From contig JAFDZO010000016.1 of NCBI GenBank assembly GCA_018266845.1, positions 24,595 through 88,594 on the forward strand: a DNA stretch of 64,000 bases, given 5' to 3'. Below are positions 31,184-39,296 of this stretch, one piece after another. The translations under genes and the position numbers were made by a program. Within the stretch, counting starts at the first letter, position 1, and each line of letters begins with the position of its first letter. This stretch comes from Bacteroidota bacterium. Its GTDB lineage: Bacteria > Bacteroidota > Ignavibacteria > Tepidaquicellales > Tepidaquicellaceae. Below the pieces are notes generated by a model. It ran no database searches. It was not told the DNA's origin and worked only from the letters and a program-made list of their open reading frames with translations.

Positions 31184-32044
31184 ATGAAAGTTATCAAAGA
31201 GATTGCTGCAATGCAGGACGTTGCAGACTATTTCAGATGTGTGGGGAAAAAAATTGGTTTTGTTCCGACAATGGGATTTCTGCACAAAGGGCATGTATCT
31301 CTTATTGATAAGGCAAAAGAAGAAAACGATGTTGTAGTTGTAAGCATTTTTGTAAATCCCACGCAGTTTCTTCCGGGAGAAGATTTTGAAAAATATCCTC
31401 GCGATTTTTTAAAAGATTATTTTTCATGTGAAAAAGCCGGCGTTGATTATATCTTTCACCCTTCTGTTGAAGAGATGTATAGCGCAAAAAGCAGAACAAG
31501 AGTAGTTGTCTCGGAGATTACAGATTCTCTCGAGGGCAAAGCAAGACCTGACCACTTCACAGGGGTTGCCACGGTTGTTGCAAAATTGTTTAACATAGTG
31601 AAACCTAATATAGCCTACTTCGGGCAAAAAGATGCGCAGCAGGCTGTTGTAATAAGGCAGGTATCGGAAGATTTGAACTTTGATTTGAAAGTTTCAATCT
31701 GCCCTACTGTCAGAGAAGAGAACGGACTTGCGTTAAGTTCAAGAAACTCTTACTTATCGGATGCTGAAAGAGAAGAGGCAGCAGCTATTTATAAGGGTCT
31801 TTGCGAAGGAAAAAAACTTGTGATAAATAATAGTGTATCAGATTCTAATGCAGTGATAGGAAAAATCGGAGAAACGATAAAAGCTAATTCCAAAAACATT
31901 AATATCGAGTACATAGAAATTACAGATAACTGCGATTTAAAAAAGATATACGATTTATCATCGTACAAAGGTGATGTATTAATCTCTTTGGCAGCTAAGC
32001 TGGGAGATACAAGATTAATAGATAATATTTTATTTACAAAGTAA
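31184..32044 (+). CDS. panC: Pantothenate synthetase
   Basis: PanC joins pantoate and beta-alanine with ATP to make pantothenate, the precursor of CoA. The 286-residue protein has GFVPTMGFLHKGHVSLI (residues about 26-42, with the HKGH HxGH-type site), VVSIFVNPTQF (about 51-61), YFGQKDAQQAVVIRQ (about 146-160) and SSRNSYLS (the KMSKS-like loop, about 186-193). Length is normal. It lies 24 nt after accD, suggesting coordinated production of malonyl-CoA and CoA precursors. A terminator follows. Confidence 0.97.
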   Translation: MKVIKEIAAMQDVADYFRCVGKKIGFVPTMGFLHKGHVSLIDKAKEENDVVVVSIFVNPTQFLPGEDFEKYPRDFLKDYFSCEKAGVDYIFHPSVEEMYSAKSRTRVVVSEITDSLEGKARPDHFTGVATVVAKLFNIVKPNIAYFGQKDAQQAVVIRQVSEDLNFDLKVSICPTVREENGLALSSRNSYLSDAEREEAAAIYKGLCEGKKLVINNSVSDSNAVIGKIGETIKANSKNINIEYIEITDNCDLKKIYDLSSYKGDVLISLAAKLGDTRLIDNILFTK

Positions 32045-32088
32045 TATTAAGTTAGCGCGCGGTTTTTACCGAACTGCGAAAATAAACT

Positions 32089-32128
32089 GCCTGTAAACAC
32101 TTCTTCCGAAGATGTTACGGGCTTTTTT
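32089..32128 (+). terminator. Rho-independent terminator after panC
   Basis: Imperfect stem GCCTGTAAACA / TGTTACGGGC (one bulged A, one G-T), loop CTTCTTCCGAAGA, then TTTTTTAT. It closes the accD-panC unit before the GlmU-like gene. Confidence 0.7.
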
Positions 32129-32150
32129 ATAATCTATTCCAAACAACTCT

Positions 32151-32897
32151 ATGAAACCCCTTGCCACAGTAATCCTTGCCGCAGGAAAAGGCAAACGAAT
32201 GAAGAATCCTGATAAGTCGAAGGTAATGTTTGAGCTTAAAGGAAAACCCATGATTCAATATGTTGTTGAGCTTGCTCTAAAAATTCACTCTGAAAAAATA
32301 ATTCTTATTGTCGGGCATCAGAAACAGTCAGTAATGGATTTTATTAAGTCCGCTTTTGCCGGTGATATGGATAAAATTTCTTTTGCTTCACAAGATGAAC
32401 AATTGGGAACAGGTCATGCAGTTATGCAGACAAAACCTGCGCTGGAAAATTTTAACGGAGACACATTGATTTTATCGGGTGATGTTCCGCTTCTAAGATA
32501 TGAAACAGTGGAGGATTTTATAAATTTTCATAATGAAAATAAATTTGATGCAAGTCTGCTTTCGGCAAAGTTTGAAAATCCGTTCGGCTATGGTAGAATT
32601 GTAAGAGATGGCAGCGGAAATTTTATTGATATAGTTGAAGAAAAAGATGCTGATGAAAATATTAAAAAAATTGATGAGATAAATTCAGGCATATATATTG
32701 TTGATAATCAGAATTTGTTTGAAGCTCTGAAGACTATTAAGACGGATAATGCTCAGGGTGAGTATTACCTCACGGATATTTTCAATTACTTTAAGGAAAA
32801 AAATATGAAGATAGGCGCAGTGCCGACTGAAAATAACATTGAAATTACCGGTGTGAATACTGTTGAGCAGCTTGAAGAAATGGAAAAAATGATGTAG
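32151..32897 (+). CDS. GlmU-like UTP-sugar uridylyltransferase domain protein
   Basis: A 248-residue nucleotidyltransferase. The N-terminal VILAAGKGKRMKNPDKSKVMFELKGKPMIQYV (residues 8-39) is the Rossmann-like pyrophosphorylase site; DEQLGTGHAV (about 83-92), LSGDVPLL (about 106-113), GYGRIVRD (about 144-151), VEEKDAD and EINSGIY follow the GlmU uridylyltransferase. The left-handed beta-helix acetyltransferase half of GlmU (about 200 residues) is absent, so it should make UDP-GlcNAc only if another enzyme acetylates glucosamine-1-P. It is separated from glmM by the TA pair. Confidence 0.88.
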   Translation: MKPLATVILAAGKGKRMKNPDKSKVMFELKGKPMIQYVVELALKIHSEKIILIVGHQKQSVMDFIKSAFAGDMDKISFASQDEQLGTGHAVMQTKPALENFNGDTLILSGDVPLLRYETVEDFINFHNENKFDASLLSAKFENPFGYGRIVRDGSGNFIDIVEEKDADENIKKIDEINSGIYIVDNQNLFEALKTIKTDNAQGEYYLTDIFNYFKEKNMKIGAVPTENNIEITGVNTVEQLEEMEKMM

Positions 32898-32945
32898 CTT
32901 TTAAAATGGAATTTACCTGCTTTTTTTTGTACTTTAAAAATAAAA

Positions 32946-33149
32946 ATGATAATCGAGCGGACAAAAAAGGAAGTAATTATTAAACTTGCGGCTGATGTTC
33001 CAACGGAGGATTTGCAGGACTTTGTAAATTATGCCCGTTATAAAGAATTAACAAGAGGATTTAAAAGCGAGCAGGAAAAAGTTAATAGGCTTAGCAGAAG
33101 CATCAACAATAATTGGTGGAAGAAAAACAGAAAAAAGTTTGTTAAGTGA
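32946..33149 (+). CDS. Small antitoxin-like protein of a VapBC-like pair
   Basis: A 67-residue protein with a short N-terminal beta strand (KKEVIIKLAADVP), an acidic helix (TEDLQDFVNYARYKELTRG) and a basic C-terminus ending NNNWWKKNRKKFVK. The stop codon overlaps the GTG start of the PIN gene (GTGA), the arrangement of translationally coupled toxin-antitoxin genes. The size and order fit an antitoxin that wraps the PIN toxin with its C-terminus, but no DNA-binding fold is certain. Confidence 0.75.
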   Translation: MIIERTKKEVIIKLAADVPTEDLQDFVNYARYKELTRGFKSEQEKVNRLSRSINNNWWKKNRKKFVK

Positions 33150-33589
33150 AGATAGTTGTTGACACCAATATAGTTTTCAGTTCATTATTAAACTCCAATA
33201 GTGCTATATCCAAAATATTAATAACCGCGCCACAAAAATTCAGATTTTATTCTCCGTCATTTCTTAAGGTTGAACTGTTCAGACATCATAAAAAATTATT
33301 AAAGCTTACCAAACTTTCCCCAAAGGAACTTTCGGAATTGGAAAGCCTGATTTTATCGAAGATATTTTTTATTGATGAAAGTCTTATTCCTGAAAGTATT
33401 TTTACATCTTCTGAAAAGCTTCTTCAAGATATTGATATATGGGATACACCTTTTTTAGCGCTAACTATTTTTTTAGAAGGGGTATTATGGTCAGGGGATT
33501 TAAAATTAATTGAAGGATTGAAACACAAAGGATTCTCAGATGTTGTAACAACTTCTGAGTTAAATGAATTGGCGCAAAACACGAAATAA
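33146..33589 (+). CDS. PIN-domain ribonuclease, VapC-like toxin
   Basis: A 147-residue PIN protein starting at GTG. The acidic quartet is visible: Asp6 in VVDTNIVFSSLL, Glu44 in LKVELFRH, Asp97/99 in LLQDIDIWDTPFLALT and Asp117 in LWSGD. PIN toxins cut tRNA or rRNA with a Mg2+ centre. It is coupled to the 67-residue upstream protein. The pair lies between the GlmU-like and GlmM-like genes, presumably as an insertion into that sugar-nucleotide cluster. Confidence 0.85.
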   Translation: MKIVVDTNIVFSSLLNSNSAISKILITAPQKFRFYSPSFLKVELFRHHKKLLKLTKLSPKELSELESLILSKIFFIDESLIPESIFTSSEKLLQDIDIWDTPFLALTIFLEGVLWSGDLKLIEGLKHKGFSDVVTTSELNELAQNTK

Positions 33590-33616
33590 ATTTCAAAACA
33601 TTAAGTATAAAAAGAT

Positions 33617-34993
33617 TTGTCAGAAATAATTGCTTCAGTTTCAGGCGTGAGAGGGATTTACGGCGATAATCTCACACCTCAGAACATTTCGAAATTCACT
33701 TCTGCGTTTGCAGAGTATTGCAGGAAAAATTCAAAATCAAAAAAAATAGTAGTAGGGCGCGATGGAAGATTGAACGGCGAGATAATCTCAAACCTTGTTG
33801 TAAATAATCTTTTGCTTTCGGGTTTTGAAGTTGTTTACATAGGAATTGCCCCAACTCCTACAGTGCAGATTGCAACGGAAGATTTAAAAGCGGCTGGCGG
33901 AATTGCTATCACTGCTTCCCACAATCCCCAGCAATGGAACGGATTGAAATTTTTAAATCCTAACGGAACATTTTTAGACCCGGCTCAGATAAAAGAATTT
34001 TTAGCTGTAGCAGATAAAGGAGTTTTTTCTTTTGTAAAGGTTAATGAAATCAAAAAACTTACGTTCGATTTATCTTGGCTTGATAAGCATATAGAAAAAG
34101 TTTTAAAGCTGAAAATAATTGATGCGGGGAAAATCAGAAAGAGAAAACTTAAAGTTGTTCTTGATACGGTAAACTCTGCTGCCTCAATCATTGCGCCAAA
34201 ACTGCTTGGGAAACTCGGATGCAAAGTTATTCCTTTGTTTTGTGATGGAAGCGGAATCTTCCCGCATACTCCAGAGCCGCTGCCTGAAAATTTGAAACAG
34301 CTTTCTTCGGCAGTGAAGAAACACAAAGCTGATGTTGGAATTGCAATTGACCCTGACAGCGACAGGCTGGTTATTATTACGGATAAAGGCGAGCCTTTTA
34401 TAGAAGAAAACACTATTACATCGGTAGCAAATTTAGTACTACGAAAATCAAAAGGAAAAAATAAAACTGCCTGTGTAAATCTTTCTACAACCCGTGCAGT
34501 AGATGATGTTGCTGCAATGAATAACGCAAAAGTTTTCAGAAGCGCCGTAGGAGAAATAAATGTTGTGAAAGAAATGATGAAGAGAAAATCCATTATCGGC
34601 GGTGAGGGAAGCGGAGGCGTGATTTATCCCGGGCTTCACTATGGAAGAGATGCAATTGTGGGAATGGCTTTAATACTTCAGGAGTTTGCCGAGTCGGGAA
34701 TGAAAGTAAGCGATTATAAAAACGCCTTGCCTCAATATCATATAGTAAAAGCTAAAATTGAGAATGTAAAAAACCCCGGTAGAATATTAAAAACTGTAAC
34801 CGGTAAATATAAAAATGCCGGATGCAGAATTACAACAATTGACGGAGTTAAACTCGATTTTCCTGATTACTGGATTCATTTGCGCAAATCAAATACAGAA
34901 CCGATTATCAGGATAATTACGGAGGCGAAGACAGCGAAAGAGGCAGCCTCCATACAGGAGAAATTTGTCAGTGAAATTAAGAAATTAATATAA
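33617..34993 (+). CDS. glmM: Phosphoglucosamine mutase (phosphohexomutase family)
   Basis: A 458-residue alpha-D-phosphohexomutase. Motifs: VSGVRGIYGDNLTP (residues 8-21), the phosphoserine loop GGIAITASHNPQQWNGLKF (Ser in TASHNP), the metal loop DPDSDRLVI (about 254-262), the sugar-binding GEGSGG (about 333-338) and RKSNTEPIIRIITE (about 431-444). The N-terminus matches the Bacteroidota enzymes annotated GlmM; phosphomannomutase is the alternative. The start is TTG, chosen because [12 protein letters not shown] follows it directly. With the GlmU-like gene it completes two steps toward UDP-GlcNAc. Confidence 0.85.
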   Translation: MSEIIASVSGVRGIYGDNLTPQNISKFTSAFAEYCRKNSKSKKIVVGRDGRLNGEIISNLVVNNLLLSGFEVVYIGIAPTPTVQIATEDLKAAGGIAITASHNPQQWNGLKFLNPNGTFLDPAQIKEFLAVADKGVFSFVKVNEIKKLTFDLSWLDKHIEKVLKLKIIDAGKIRKRKLKVVLDTVNSAASIIAPKLLGKLGCKVIPLFCDGSGIFPHTPEPLPENLKQLSSAVKKHKADVGIAIDPDSDRLVIITDKGEPFIEENTITSVANLVLRKSKGKNKTACVNLSTTRAVDDVAAMNNAKVFRSAVGEINVVKEMMKRKSIIGGEGSGGVIYPGLHYGRDAIVGMALILQEFAESGMKVSDYKNALPQYHIVKAKIENVKNPGRILKTVTGKYKNAGCRITTIDGVKLDFPDYWIHLRKSNTEPIIRIITEAKTAKEAASIQEKFVSEIKKLI

Positions 34994-35029
34994 TAAATTC
35001 CTACACACTAAATTTTAAAAGCATAATTT

Positions 35030-36037
35030 ATGTCTAAGCTTCTTGAAGTTAAAAACCTAAAAACATATTTCTATACCGATGACGGTGTTGCGACTGCCGT
35101 TGACGATGTGTCCTATGAAGTTGACAGGGGTGAAACTCTCGGTCTTGTTGGAGAATCAGGGTGCGGAAAAAGTGTTTCTGCTCTTTCTATTATGCGGTTG
35201 ATACCTGACCCTCCGGGAAAAGTCGTCGGCGGACAGATTATGTTTAAGGGCAAAGATTTATTGCAGCTTCCCGAAAAAGAAATGCAGCGTGTAAGAGGAA
35301 ATGATATAGGGATGATTTTTCAGGAGCCGATGACATCGCTTAACCCTGTTTTTACCTGCGGAAACCAAATAGAAGAAACTTTGATTCTTCATCAAAAGCT
35401 TTCAAAAGCCGATGCAAAAGATAAAGCAATCGAGATGCTGAAGCTTGTGGGTATTCCTGCGCCGGAGCAAAGATACGGGGAGTATCCGCACCAGCTTTCG
35501 GGGGGAATGAGACAGCGCGTGATGATTGCAATTGCGCTCGCGTGTAATCCTGAAATTCTGATTGCCGATGAACCGACAACTGCATTAGATGTTACCGTTC
35601 AGGCGCAGATTCTTGAACTGATAAAGAGGTTACAGGATGAACTTGGTATGGGTGTGATAATGATTACTCACGATCTTGGAGTTATTGCAGAAGTCTCCAA
35701 GCGGGTTGCAGTTATGTATGCGTCTAAAGTTGTTGAGTACGGAGATGTGAATGAGATTTTTTATAATCCAAAGCATCCTTACACTTTAGGGCTTTTGAAT
35801 TCTATACCAAAGCTAAATAAAAATAAAGGCAGGCTTTCCACAATCGAAGGTTTTGTTCCTCCGCCAACATCTTATCCTGCCGGATGCCATTTCTGTACAA
35901 GATGCCAATATGCGGATGAGCGCTGCTGGAAAGAACAGCCGCCCGTTGTTGAAATTGTAAAGGGACACACTGCTGCATGCTGGAAGATAGATGAAGTTGC
36001 GGCAAAGCATAAAAAGACAGATTTTATTCCTGCATAA
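35030..36037 (+). CDS. Oligopeptide/dipeptide ABC transporter ATP-binding protein (OppD/DppD type)
   Basis: A 335-residue ABC ATPase of the peptide/nickel class. Walker A GESGCGKSV (residues about 40-48), Q-loop FQEPMTSLNPV, signature HQLSGGMRQRV (about 156-166), Walker B ILIADEPTTALD (about 180-191) and the switch His in THDLG are all intact. The C-terminal ~60 residues carry the oligopeptide_ABC domain with a cysteine cluster (CHFC..C....CWKEQPP), as in OppD/DppD. No permease or second ATPase gene is next to it, so its partners must be elsewhere. It follows glmM by 36 nt. Confidence 0.92.
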   Translation: MSKLLEVKNLKTYFYTDDGVATAVDDVSYEVDRGETLGLVGESGCGKSVSALSIMRLIPDPPGKVVGGQIMFKGKDLLQLPEKEMQRVRGNDIGMIFQEPMTSLNPVFTCGNQIEETLILHQKLSKADAKDKAIEMLKLVGIPAPEQRYGEYPHQLSGGMRQRVMIAIALACNPEILIADEPTTALDVTVQAQILELIKRLQDELGMGVIMITHDLGVIAEVSKRVAVMYASKVVEYGDVNEIFYNPKHPYTLGLLNSIPKLNKNKGRLSTIEGFVPPPTSYPAGCHFCTRCQYADERCWKEQPPVVEIVKGHTAACWKIDEVAAKHKKTDFIPA

Positions 36038-36040
36038 AAT

Positions 36041-36071
36041 AAATTTCCCTCTTGAAATACAGAGGGAATTT
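36041..36071 (+). terminator. Hairpin between the ABC ATPase gene and hutI
   Basis: Stem AAATTTCCCTCT / AGAGGGAATTT (one bulge), loop TGAAATAC. The TTG that would extend the hutI frame lies inside this hairpin, which argues for the later ATG as the hutI start. Confidence 0.6.
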
Positions 36072-36078
36072 CACCCCC

Positions 36079-37326
36079 ATGCTTTTACTCAAAAATATTT
36101 CGCAGTTAGTTACATGCTCTAATGTAAATAACTTTCCTAAAAAAGGAAAAGAGCAAAACGAAATAAATCTTCGTTTGGATTCCAACCTTTTAGTTGATAA
36201 GGGAAGAATTGAATTTATCGGTTCGCAAAAATCTCTTGCGAAAATTTTAAAAAAGAAAAAATTTAAAGTTACAAAAGAGATTGACTGCAAAGGAAAAGTT
36301 GTTACTCCGGGATTTATAGATTCACACACTCATCTTGTTTTTTCAGGCAATCGTGAAGATGAATATGAAATGAGAATTGCCGGAAAAACCTATCAGGAAA
36401 TTGCTGCAGCAGGCGGTGGAATCGCTTCAACGGTTTCTTCTGTAAGAAAATCTTCGTTTAATAACCTATATAAAATTGCGGAAAAGCGGCTAAGTAAATT
36501 TATTGAAACAGGCACTACCACAATCGAAGTAAAGTCCGGTTATGGCTTAGATACCGAAAACGAAATAAAAATTCTCCGTGTAATAAAAGAGTTAAAAAAG
36601 AATAAATTCGGGCTTGATATAATTCCTACCTTTCTTGGCGCTCACGCCGTTCCTAAAGGCGCAACAAAGAAGCAGTACATTGAGAGCATCTGCTATGAAA
36701 TGATACCTAAGATTGCTAAAGAAAAACTGGCAGAGTTTATTGATGTGTTTTGCGAAGTAAACTATTTTGATAAAGAAGATACAGCAAGAATATTTTCCGA
36801 AGGAATTAAGTTCGGTATGATTCCGAAAATTCATACTGACCAATTCAATTCAATCGGCGGAGTTCGGGCTGCGCTAAAACATAGAGCAATTTCGGTTGAC
36901 CATCTTGAAGTTCTTAAAGACAAAGATATAAAAAAACTTTCGGGAAAAAATACGATTGCCACTCTTCTGCCCGGAGTATCATACTTCCTCGATATTTCCT
37001 ATCAGCCGGCGCGAAAGCTAATCGCAAATAATGTTCCAGTTGCTCTTGCGACAGATTTTAACCCCGGAAGCTGCCCTACACAAAATATGCAGATGATAAT
37101 GTCTCTTGCTTCAATTCAGTTAAAGATGACAGCTGAAGAAATATTAAATGCTGTAACAATTAATGCCGCTTATGCAGTGAACAGGCAGAATAAGAGCGGC
37201 AGCATAGAAATCGGGAAGCAGGCAGATCTTCTTATTTTTGACATTCCTTCATACAAATTTATTACTTATAACTTTGCCGTCAATAATATCACTAACGTAA
37301 TTAAAAAAGGCAGAATTATTAAATAG
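36079..37326 (+). CDS. hutI: Imidazolonepropionase
   Basis: HutI opens the ring of imidazolone-5-propionate in histidine breakdown, giving N-formimino-glutamate. I start at ATG 36079 (MLLLKNISQL), giving 415 residues. Amidohydrolase features: CKGKVVTPGFIDSHTHLVFSGNREDEYEMR (HxH metal ligands), AAGGGIASTV, EVKSGYGLDTENEIK, FLGAHAVPKG (His ligand), IHTDQFNSIGG, VDHLE and ALATDFNPGSCPT (Asp ligand). Other hut genes are absent from the window. Confidence 0.93.
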   Translation: MLLLKNISQLVTCSNVNNFPKKGKEQNEINLRLDSNLLVDKGRIEFIGSQKSLAKILKKKKFKVTKEIDCKGKVVTPGFIDSHTHLVFSGNREDEYEMRIAGKTYQEIAAAGGGIASTVSSVRKSSFNNLYKIAEKRLSKFIETGTTTIEVKSGYGLDTENEIKILRVIKELKKNKFGLDIIPTFLGAHAVPKGATKKQYIESICYEMIPKIAKEKLAEFIDVFCEVNYFDKEDTARIFSEGIKFGMIPKIHTDQFNSIGGVRAALKHRAISVDHLEVLKDKDIKKLSGKNTIATLLPGVSYFLDISYQPARKLIANNVPVALATDFNPGSCPTQNMQMIMSLASIQLKMTAEEILNAVTINAAYAVNRQNKSGSIEIGKQADLLIFDIPSYKFITYNFAVNNITNVIKKGRIIK

Positions 37327-37363
37327 GTTGGTTTGTTCTTTTTATTAAGCTCTAACTAACTGT

Positions 37364-38527
37364 ATGAATAAAATTATGATTCCAATAATTTTCTCCCTTC
37401 TCATTTTCTTTTCCTGCTCAAAACCTCAGAAGCAGACATCTGCCGATAATAAGGAAAAGGAAAGATTATCTTCCAAAGAAGTTGTTTCGAATAAAGGCGA
37501 TGATAATTATGCTATAGAAACTTACGTTGAAAATCTTGAAGTGCCATGGGCAATAGCCTGGACTGATAAAGACAGGATGCTGGTAAATGAAAGACCGGGT
37601 AGAGTCCGTATTGTGAACAACGGGAAATTGCAGGATGCGCCGTTACTTGAAGTGAAGGAAGTTTCATCTGACGCTGAAGAGGGGTTGATGGGGCTGTGTG
37701 TTGACCCGAACTACAACGAAAATAAATTTATTTACATAAGCTATGCTTACGGCGGCAGCAAACTATTTGTCAAAGTTGTAAGATATAAAGATAATGGCAG
37801 CTATCTCTCCGGTGAAAAAATATTGATTGATAAAATTCAGGCAGCGCATTTGCATGCGGGATGCAGAATCAAATTTGGTCCCGATGGAAAATTATATATT
37901 ACAACAGGTGATGCGACTGACGGGAAAATTGCGCAGGACTTAAATAATCTTGGCGGGAAAATTTTGAGGATAAATTCGGATGGTTCGATACCGGAAGACA
38001 ATCCGTTTGCAAACTCTCCTGTATGGAGTTACGGACATAGAAATCCTCAAGGAATTGACTGGTATCCCGGCAGTTCAATTCTATTTGAAACAGAGCATGG
38101 TCCGTCCGGCTTTGATGGTCCCGGCGGAGGAGATGAGGTGAATATCATAACCAAGGGAAGCAACTACGGATGGCCCCTTGTCTCACACAGTGGAAGTAAA
38201 GAGGGAATGGTTTCGCCTTTGCTTGTATTCACTCCGGCAGAAGCGCCCGGCTCTGCAATGTTTTATAAATCAGGAGTTATACCGCAATTCAAAAATAATT
38301 TTTTCTTCGGATGCTTGAGAGGGCGGGGAATTATAAGAGTTGTAGTAGATGAAACCAATCCTGAAAAAGTTTTATCTTATGAAAAATTTAAAGGAATAGA
38401 TTTTGGAAGAATAAGAGAAGTTGCAGAAGGTCCTGATGGCGCAATTTATTTTTCTACATCAAATAAAGACGGGAGAGGAAATCCTGCCTCCGGCGATGAC
38501 AGAATAATGAGAATTGTAAAAAAGTAA
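37364..38527 (+). CDS. PQQ-dependent sugar (aldose) dehydrogenase-like lipoprotein
   Basis: A 387-residue member of the glucose/sorbosone dehydrogenase family (GSDH, PF07995). The leader ends in a lipobox, LLIFFSC (Cys18), so the protein is probably lipid-anchored. The six-bladed propeller has VPWAIAWTDKDRMLVNERPGR, GLMGLCVDPNY, HAGCRIKFGPDGKLYITTGDA (family's HxGG-like site), YGHRNPQGIDW and ETEHGPSGFDGPGGGDEVN. It likely oxidises aldoses with PQQ in the periplasm. It converges with hisA with 1 nt between stops. Confidence 0.9.
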   Translation: MNKIMIPIIFSLLIFFSCSKPQKQTSADNKEKERLSSKEVVSNKGDDNYAIETYVENLEVPWAIAWTDKDRMLVNERPGRVRIVNNGKLQDAPLLEVKEVSSDAEEGLMGLCVDPNYNENKFIYISYAYGGSKLFVKVVRYKDNGSYLSGEKILIDKIQAAHLHAGCRIKFGPDGKLYITTGDATDGKIAQDLNNLGGKILRINSDGSIPEDNPFANSPVWSYGHRNPQGIDWYPGSSILFETEHGPSGFDGPGGGDEVNIITKGSNYGWPLVSHSGSKEGMVSPLLVFTPAEAPGSAMFYKSGVIPQFKNNFFFGCLRGRGIIRVVVDETNPEKVLSYEKFKGIDFGRIREVAEGPDGAIYFSTSNKDGRGNPASGDDRIMRIVKK

Positions 38528-38528
38528 A

Positions 38529-39293
38529 TTAACAAACAGAAGGAAGCTCAAGAGAAGTATCCTGCCGCTCGGCTTCTCTCCAAATATTCTGGCAGGGGAA
38601 TTTATTTTCGTAGAGCGCCCGCGATACAACAACAGAATCTACACCAAAAACTTCAAGCCCCTGAAGGCTTTTTAAATCCCTGTAATCTCTTATGCCGCCT
38701 GCAGATGTTAATTTTATTTTCACCTTGTCTCCGATTTCTTTAAGGCGTTCTAGGTTCGGTCCGTTTAAGCTGCCCACTCTTGAAATATCCTGATAGATAA
38801 TTCTTTTTACGCCAAAATCTTTCATCATGAAAGCAAAATCAAGAATTGTGCATGGGTAAGAATTGACCCAGCCGTCCATCATTACTTTGTTATCCTTTTC
38901 ATCAATGCCAATAATTATTTTGCTTGAGCCGAATTCCTTTATTATCTCTTTTACTAAATCAGGGTTTGAAATTGCGGCTGTTCCAAGAACGATTCTGTAA
39001 ACCCCAAGTTCGGTAATAACTTTTTTGGCAGTATCGAAATCTCTTATACCGCCGCCAAGCTGTATGGGAATATCAACGCATTTGGTTATTTGTTTTATAA
39101 CTTCGTAATTGCGCATATCGCCTCTTACAGCTCCGTCTAAATCCGTAATGTGAATTGTTTTGAAGTTCTCTTTTCGTAAAAGCCTTACAGTGTTTATGGG
39201 GCTTTCGCTGTAATATTCAGTTGTTTCAAAAAGCCCTTCAAATTTTTTTACGCACTTTCCGTCTATAATATCTATTGCGGGAATTAACAGCAT
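38529..39293 (-). CDS. hisA: Phosphoribosylformimino-5-aminoimidazole carboxamide ribotide isomerase
   Basis: HisA performs the Amadori rearrangement of ProFAR to PRFAR in histidine synthesis. The 254-residue TIM barrel starts LLIPAIDIIDGKCVKKFEG with the catalytic Asp8, has the phosphate loops QLGGGIRD (about 78-85) and TSAGGIRDYRDL (about 196-207), and VVSRALYENKF near the end. IIGIDEKDNKVMMDGW (about 126-141) carries the second catalytic acid. No other his gene is in the window. Its start is 3 nt after the stop of the PorZ-like gene, so the two are cotranscribed. Confidence 0.93.
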   Translation of the reverse strand: MLLIPAIDIIDGKCVKKFEGLFETTEYYSESPINTVRLLRKENFKTIHITDLDGAVRGDMRNYEVIKQITKCVDIPIQLGGGIRDFDTAKKVITELGVYRIVLGTAAISNPDLVKEIIKEFGSSKIIIGIDEKDNKVMMDGWVNSYPCTILDFAFMMKDFGVKRIIYQDISRVGSLNGPNLERLKEIGDKVKIKLTSAGGIRDYRDLKSLQGLEVFGVDSVVVSRALYENKFPCQNIWREAERQDTSLELPSVC

Positions 39294-39296
39294 TAT

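Noticed and set aside
36052..36078. TTG start extending hutI by nine residues
   Set aside because: The codon lies in the loop of a hairpin following the ABC gene, and the conserved protein begins at the ATG at 36079.
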